From: an uncultured Eubacteriales bacterium
GTDB taxonomy: Bacteria > Bacillota > Clostridia > Christensenellales > Borkfalkiaceae
Reading direction: 5' to 3'
NCBI GenBank assembly: GCA_900549005.1
Contig: URMT01000016.1
Coordinates: 1-24,692, forward strand
Length of the DNA: 24,692 bases
The position numbers were made by a program, and so were the translations under genes. Below, one piece after another: positions 22,270 to 24,692 of this stretch (positions are counted from its first letter, which is position 1; each line of letters opens with the position of its first letter). The notes under the pieces are model-generated. The model was not told the DNA's origin. It saw nothing but the letters and a program-made list of their open reading frames with translations, and ran no database searches.

Positions 22270-23593
22270 CGGCTTCCGCGGTGAGGCGGGCAGCTCGCTC
22301 ACCGCAGAACACGCATACAAAATCGGCAGGTTCTTGGGCTGGTACTTTGCCCGCTCGTGCGGCAAAAGGTGCAGGGTGGTGATTGGTAAGGATACCAGAA
22401 GGTCGTCGTATATGCTCGAATCGTCGCTGGTTTCGGGGCTCACGGCCTCGGGCGCCGATGCGCACATAATGCACGTGACGACGACCGCCTCGGTTTCGTA
22501 CATAACCCGCACCGACGGCTTCGACTGCGGAATAATGATTTCCGCCTCGCACAACGCTTTTTGCGATAACGGCATAAAACTGATTGGCGCGGGCGGCGAA
22601 AAGCTGGACGACGAAATTGTTGCCGCGCTCGAAAATTACCTCGACGGCATTATGCCCGAAGGGTTGTCGTCGCTCCCTGCGGCGCGCGGCGCGGATATCG
22701 GCAGTTCGCTCGATTACGTATGCGGCCGAAACAGGTATATAGGTCACCTGATTGCTCTCTCCGTCTGCTCGTTCAAAGATTTGAGGGTGGGGCTGGACTG
22801 CGCCAACGGAAGCGCCTGGCAGATTGCCAAGGCGGTGTTCGACGCGCTCGGCGCAAAGACGTATGTGATAGGCGACGAGCCGAACGGACTGAACATAAAC
22901 GAGAGCGGCTCTACCTCGACGGGCCGTTTGCGCGCAATGGTGCGCGAGCTGGGGCTGGACGCGGGCTTTGCCTTCGACGGCGACGCCGACAGGTGCATTG
23001 CCGTAGACGAGCGCGGCGAGGTGATAGGCGGCGACGGCGAAATGTATATACTCGCCCGCCGCCAGAGGGAGCTTGGCGAACTGAATGATTGCGGCATAGT
23101 AGCCACCGTAATGAGCAATTCGGGCCTCGTTTCCGCGCTTGAAAAGCAAGGAATTGCGTGCGCTTTGACGCAGGTTGGCGACAGGTTCGTATACAAAAAG
23201 ATGTGCGAAACGGGCTCAACTCTCGGCGGCGAAAAGTCGGGGCACATAATAATAGCAAAGTACGGCGCCGTGGGCGACGGACTTGTGACGGCAATCAAAC
23301 TTCTTGAATGCGCCGTCTGCCGCGGGGTACCGCTTTCGGCGCTTTTGAAGGGTTACAAGGCCCTGCCGCAGGCACAGCTTTCCGTTCGGGTGGCTGACAA
23401 GGAGCGCGCCTTTCTGGCGGGAGTGGAAAAGTTTGCCGACCGCGTAATGCGGGAGGAGGGTTGCCTGCGCGTGAACGTGCGCCCTTCGGGCACGGAGCCG
23501 TGCATACGCATTATGGCCGAGGCGGAAGAACAGTCGGCCTGCGCCCGTGCCGTGGCGCGGATAGCGCGTTATTTAAGGGATATACAGGGGTGA
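22247..23593 (+). CDS. glmM: Phosphoglucosamine mutase, apparent ACG start
   Basis: Converts glucosamine-6-phosphate to glucosamine-1-phosphate. From 22247 the protein is 448 residues, the usual GlmM length, and starts (M)GRYFGTDGFRG, the normal GlmM N terminus. The phosphoserine loop is ISASHN (Ser101), the metal loop DGDADR (about 239-244), the sugar loop GGEKSGH, and the phosphate loop RPSGTEPCIRI. No ATG, GTG or TTG exists at the expected place; ACG at 22247 does, with AGGGGAGG 7 nt upstream. The only in-frame alternative is TTG at 22181, which lacks an SD and would add 22 basic residues. The choice is therefore ACG, or an ATG misread as ACG. Confidence 0.88.
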   Translation, partial: TGRYFGTDGFRGEAGSSLTAEHAYKIGRFLGWYFARSCGKRCRVVIGKDTRRSSYMLESSLVSGLTASGADAHIMHVTTTASVSYITRTDGFDCGIMISASHNAFCDNGIKLIGAGGEKLDDEIVAALENYLDGIMPEGLSSLPAARGADIGSSLDYVCGRNRYIGHLIALSVCSFKDLRVGLDCANGSAWQIAKAVFDALGAKTYVIGDEPNGLNINESGSTSTGRLRAMVRELGLDAGFAFDGDADRCIAVDERGEVIGGDGEMYILARRQRELGELNDCGIVATVMSNSGLVSALEKQGIACALTQVGDRFVYKKMCETGSTLGGEKSGHIIIAKYGAVGDGLVTAIKLLECAVCRGVPLSALLKGYKALPQAQLSVRVADKERAFLAGVEKFADRVMREEGCLRVNVRPSGTEPCIRIMAEAEEQSACARAVARIARYLRDIQG

Positions 23594-23603
23594 ATTGAAT
23601 TTT

Positions 23604-24692
23604 ATGTGCGGAATAATAGGCTGTACGGGCGTAAAAAACGCCGCTAAAATTCTTTATAGGGGACTGGAAGATTTGGAGTACCGCGGCTACGACTCCGCGG
23701 GCATTGCCGTGCTTGAAGGCGGCAGCATACATACCGTAAAGAGAAAGGGCAGGGTCAGCGCCCTTAAATGTGCGGCAGAGGAACTTTGCGGCACCTCCGG
23801 CATAGGGCACACGCGCTGGGCGACGCACGGCAGACCGTCTGACTGCAACGCACACCCCCATTCTTCGGGCAGATTTTCAGTCGTTCACAACGGCATAATA
23901 GAAAACTACGCCGAACTGCGCTCCGAGCTTATTGCCGAAGGCTACGCCTTCTTTTCGCAGACGGACAGCGAGGTGGTGGTGCACCTTCTGAACAAATATT
24001 ACGAAGGCGACCTCAAAGCCGCCGTTATAAGCGCGGTGCAAAGGCTCAAAGGCGCGTTTGCTCTCTGTATTCTGTGCGAGCAGTTCGAAGGCTTCGTCGC
24101 GGTGAAATACCGCAATCCCATAATCGTGGGAACGGGCGGCGGAGCGGCGTTTGCGGCGAGCGATATGCCCGCCCTTTCGGGGCTTGCCGAAAGCGTTGCC
24201 GTTTTAAAAGACGGGCAGATTGCCTTCGTCACCGCCAAAAAAATTTCGGTATGCGACTTCGGCGGCGAGGCGGCCGGACTTACTTTTTCGCCCATACCCG
24301 CGGCGGCGCGCTCGGTCAGGCTGGGCGGCTTTCCGCACTTTATGATAAAGGAGATAAACGAAATTCCCGCCTCGGTCAAAAATACCGTGCGCGCCTTCTG
24401 CGACGAAGGTTGCCAGGGCAAACTTGCGCGCGCGGCGAAAAAGAGGGGCGGTTTCAGGGACGTGATGATATGCGGCTGCGGCACGGCATACCACAGCGCG
24501 CTTGCGGCGGCCTATTGCGGCGAGGAACTTTTGGGCATACCCGTCCGCGCCGAAACGGCGGGCGAATTCCGCTACAAAAAGACGGCGACGGGCGCGGGAA
24601 CGCTGTTTATAGCCGTCAGTCAGAGCGGCGAAACTGCCGATACGGTAGAGGCCGCCCGCGCGGCAAAGGCGGCGGTAAAAATTCCCGTCATC
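23604..24692 (+). CDS. glmS: Glutamine-fructose-6-phosphate aminotransferase, 5' part
   Basis: The first 363 codons of glmS, running off the window end. The enzyme makes glucosamine-6-phosphate from fructose-6-phosphate and glutamine, feeding GlmM. The glutaminase domain starts MCGIIG with the nucleophile Cys2 and shows YRGYDSAGIA, GHTRWATHG, VVHNGIIENY and TDSEVVVHLL. The linker has MIKEINEIPASV, and the first SIS domain begins with CGCGTAYHSALAAA and AVSQSGETADTVEAA. It begins 10 nt after glmM. A weak AGGGG is 13 nt upstream. No glmS ribozyme core is seen before it, as expected for an internal operon gene. Confidence 0.95.
   Translation, partial: MCGIIGCTGVKNAAKILYRGLEDLEYRGYDSAGIAVLEGGSIHTVKRKGRVSALKCAAEELCGTSGIGHTRWATHGRPSDCNAHPHSSGRFSVVHNGIIENYAELRSELIAEGYAFFSQTDSEVVVHLLNKYYEGDLKAAVISAVQRLKGAFALCILCEQFEGFVAVKYRNPIIVGTGGGAAFAASDMPALSGLAESVAVLKDGQIAFVTAKKISVCDFGGEAAGLTFSPIPAAARSVRLGGFPHFMIKEINEIPASVKNTVRAFCDEGCQGKLARAAKKRGGFRDVMICGCGTAYHSALAAAYCGEELLGIPVRAETAGEFRYKKTATGAGTLFIAVSQSGETADTVEAARAAKAAVKIPVI

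Noticed and set aside
22214..23149. Long minus-strand ORFs across glmM (also 21724-22575)
   Set aside because: They are antisense to glmM and the GlmU-type gene, Ala/Arg-rich and without family features.
23560..23604. glmS ribozyme before glmS
   Set aside because: Only 10 nt separate glmM and glmS, and no ribozyme core or space for one exists.
1..24692. CRISPR array, tRNA or rRNA genes
   Set aside because: No regularly spaced direct repeats and no cloverleaf or rRNA signature were seen on either strand. The element edges therefore give no tRNA attachment site.

Overview
The window looks like the chromosome of a Bacillota (Clostridia-type) bacterium carrying a nested set of mobile elements. 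The evidence is strong Shine-Dalgarno sites, sigma-A type promoters with 17-18 bp spacers, Tn4451/Tn5397-type serine recombinases, MobV relaxases with pMV158-type oriTs, and an IS1595-family insertion sequence. Species cannot be read from the sequence. Base composition is mosaic: the right-hand chromosomal part (about 21.1-24.7 kb) is evenly GC-rich, while the cargo alternates between AT-rich genes (the 1.2-1.7 kb and 11.4-13.4 kb genes) and GC-rich ones.

Layout. (1) 1-1192: most of an IS1595/ISXO2-type IS, left end outside the window. (2) 1228-3291: a small GIY-YIG protein, then a mobilization module read leftward (MobV relaxase, upstream oriT). (3) 3292-3944: no protein gene. Here lie a strong promoter with an SOS-box-like site, a hairpin-rich segment, a conserved hairpin and a 10-codon leader peptide. 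(4) 3945-9730: a restriction-modification-like operon (GIY-YIG/helicase fusion, small zinc protein, Eco57I-like methylase, small second methylase-like subunit) divergent from an XRE controller gene. (5) 9901-13408: an AAA ATPase/DUF4143 protein, an unknown protein with a TTG start, and an XRE-ImmA/IrrE metalloprotease. (6) 13417-13778 and 19878-20984: two halves of one serine recombinase gene, split by a 6.1 kb insertion. (7) 13779-19879: the inserted element. It holds an AbrB-type regulator with an ABC exporter pair, a second promoter/noncoding RNA/leader peptide/oriT/MobV module, a TnpW-like small protein and a TndX/TnpX-type large serine recombinase. (8) 21148-24692: a small unknown gene, then an amino-sugar cluster: a free-standing GlmU-type acetyltransferase domain, glmM and the 5' part of glmS.

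How it fits together. The best reading is an outer integrative mobilizable element, carrying a defence-type cargo and its own serine recombinase at its right end, into which a second Tn4451-like element has jumped. The insertion is at a GA dinucleotide inside the outer recombinase gene. Joining 13778 to 19880 restores an uninterrupted 488-residue recombinase, so the outer element's integrase is probably inactive until the inner one excises.

Both elements carry the same transfer module in opposite orientation: SOS-like box, strong promoter, about 0.45 kb of noncoding structured sequence, a CTATC/GATAG-closed hairpin, a strong SD with a 10-residue peptide ending Ile-Arg-Pro-Pro, oriT, then mobV. 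This repeated, apparently undescribed leader architecture and its long noncoding transcripts are the most interesting signals in the window. The GIY-YIG helicase/split-methylase operon is the main candidate defence system.
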